A stretch of DNA of 64,000 bases from positions 163,254 to 227,253 of the forward strand of contig NZ_BMYF01000005.1 in assembly GCF_014652135.1 (NCBI RefSeq), in the 5' to 3' direction. The stretch comes from Mongoliitalea lutea (GTDB lineage Bacteria; Bacteroidota; Bacteroidia; Cytophagales; Cyclobacteriaceae). A program made the position numbers and the translations under genes. The notes beneath the pieces were generated by a model. The model ran no database searches. It was given only the letters and a program-made list of their open reading frames with translations, and had not been told where the DNA came from. Below, piece by piece: positions 63,214 to 64,000 of this stretch; position 1 is the stretch's first letter, and every line of letters starts with the position of its first letter.

Positions 63214-63786
63214 ATGAGCAAAATAGACTATTTAAGAGCAGAAAACATCTCCAAAAATTTACAATTAATTATGAAGGAGGCAGATTTAACGGTTGATGGA
63301 ATTGTAGAATTCACAAAAGTCTCAAAGCCTACAATCGACAGGGCGATTTTAAAGCTTTCAAATATATCCCCAAATAAGCTAAATGAAATTGCGCTTTCAT
63401 TCGGCTTAACATCTTCTCAAATTTCAAATAAGTATCCGGTAAAAACTAGCCATATCCCAAAACTTCAGAAGCTAATTAATTTTAAGTCTGATGATTCCGC
63501 AAACCCTAAATATTTCATTAGTTTATCAAAAATTCATAATGCTCATAGGTTCGTTAAAGACCAACTTTTAACAGATACTTATTTTAGAGAGGAAAGAAGG
63601 TTAAGCGAAATAAAGACAAGGCTGAAATCTCATAATTTATTTGTTAGATCTTTTTCTGATAGCGCTTTAGAACAAGCAATAAAAAGAATTGCCGAGGAAT
63701 TTGAATGGTTTAAAATCTCTAGAAAAAGCCCAAAAGGTAAAGTGTTTTATTACAAAGTATTGGTTTTGAATTCTCCTATCCAATAA
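63214..63786 (+). CDS. Helix-turn-helix DNA-binding protein, unknown role
   Basis: The ATG at 63214 is preferred over a TTG three codons earlier. The protein is 190 aa. Residues about 5-70 form a XRE-like helix-turn-helix (LQLIMKEADLTVDGIVEFTKVSKPTIDRAILKLSNISPNKLNEIALSFGL). The middle is linker, and about 115-190 is a mixed domain that may be a second DNA-binding or dimer region (RRLSEIKTRLKSHNLFVRSF, KGKVFYYKVLVLN). It has low GC and a Lys-rich composition, unlike the conserved operons, so it is likely accessory DNA. It is a single gene ending before a terminator. Confidence 0.7.
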   Translation: MSKIDYLRAENISKNLQLIMKEADLTVDGIVEFTKVSKPTIDRAILKLSNISPNKLNEIALSFGLTSSQISNKYPVKTSHIPKLQKLINFKSDDSANPKYFISLSKIHNAHRFVKDQLLTDTYFREERRLSEIKTRLKSHNLFVRSFSDSALEQAIKRIAEEFEWFKISRKSPKGKVFYYKVLVLNSPIQ

Positions 63787-63792
63787 AAAAGC

Positions 63793-63819
63793 AAAAATAC
63801 CGTGATCAGGGTATTTTTT
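63793..63819 (+). terminator. Intrinsic terminator after the helix-turn-helix gene
   Basis: AAAAATACC pairs with GGTATTTTT (9 bp) around an 8-nt loop, 6 bp after the stop, and ends in a T run. The remaining 180 bases to the window end show no gene. Confidence 0.82.
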
Positions 63820-64000
63820 AGGCGATGGGGATTGGGTAGATTTGGGGGTAATTGGAAAATAGCCGCCACTTTTTGCGCTATTTATTCCAAATGGCATACA
63901 TAGCGCAATAGATTGCGTGAAAAGAATCGTTAGCACCCATTCCCCCTACTTTTAAAAAGTTGATTTCGTAAGCTAACGCAGGACAGCATCATGGCAAGAT

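Overview
The window comes from a Bacteroidota chromosome. The evidence is tandem SusC/SusD pairs, many lipoproteins with a Cys lipobox, AT-rich DNA, split transketolase, DUF6520 and an AraR-type NUDIX repressor. A marine or freshwater member of the Cytophagales/Cyclobacteriaceae is my best guess, by inference only.

Region 1 (1-24.6 kb, all on the minus strand) is a xylan/arabinoxylan utilisation locus. In transcription order it encodes SusC, SusD, SusC, SusD, a DUF1735-type surface lipoprotein, a degenerate GH10 protein carrying two CBM4_9-like domains, GH5, GH10 xylanase, GH43 (subfamily 12-like), GH43-CBM6, GH95 and a CE6-type acetylxylan esterase cut by the window edge. Upstream lies a separate SGNH sialate O-acetylesterase-like gene. 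The surface proteins bind and cut the chain, the tandem SusCD pairs import oligosaccharides, and the GH43, GH95 and esterase enzymes remove side groups.

Region 2 (24.8-39.8 kb) is the arabinose/pentose block. One minus-strand operon holds GH127, GH51, araB, a four-helix-bundle gene, araD and an aldose 1-epimerase. Divergent from it are araR and araA. Next come a HAD phosphatase with a split transketolase on the minus strand, and a CE1-type esterase. A 19-bp palindrome of the same layout lies upstream of both araR/GH127 and the transketolase genes, and an identical 16-bp LacI-type operator lies upstream of the transketolase and O-acetylesterase genes. This suggests that polymer breakdown and pentose-phosphate metabolism are co-regulated.

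Region 3 (39.9-51.8 kb) is general cell physiology: an Mla-type lipid transport operon (permease, ATPase, MCE protein), a DUF3784 protein, a Crp-type regulator, an M50-like membrane protease, a small gene interrupted by two TGA codons, two beta-lactamase-fold serine hydrolases, an ECF sigma operon with an alpha/beta hydrolase, and a CPBP protease/DUF998 pair. Three of these units are preceded by near-identical TTACCA...TGGTAA palindromes.

Region 4 (51.9-64 kb) is the accessory part. It has decayed winged-helix sequences, a duplicated block of about 120 bp and an array of about 22-bp periodic repeats. These are followed by a class I terpene synthase, a Crp-type regulator bracketed by two identical 17-bp palindromes, a MauE-like redox membrane protein, a small secreted DUF6520 protein with two Cys, and a third SusC/SusD pair with a TlpA-like thioredoxin protein. 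An unexplained, hairpin-rich, non-coding stretch of about 0.8 kb and an orphan helix-turn-helix gene end the window.
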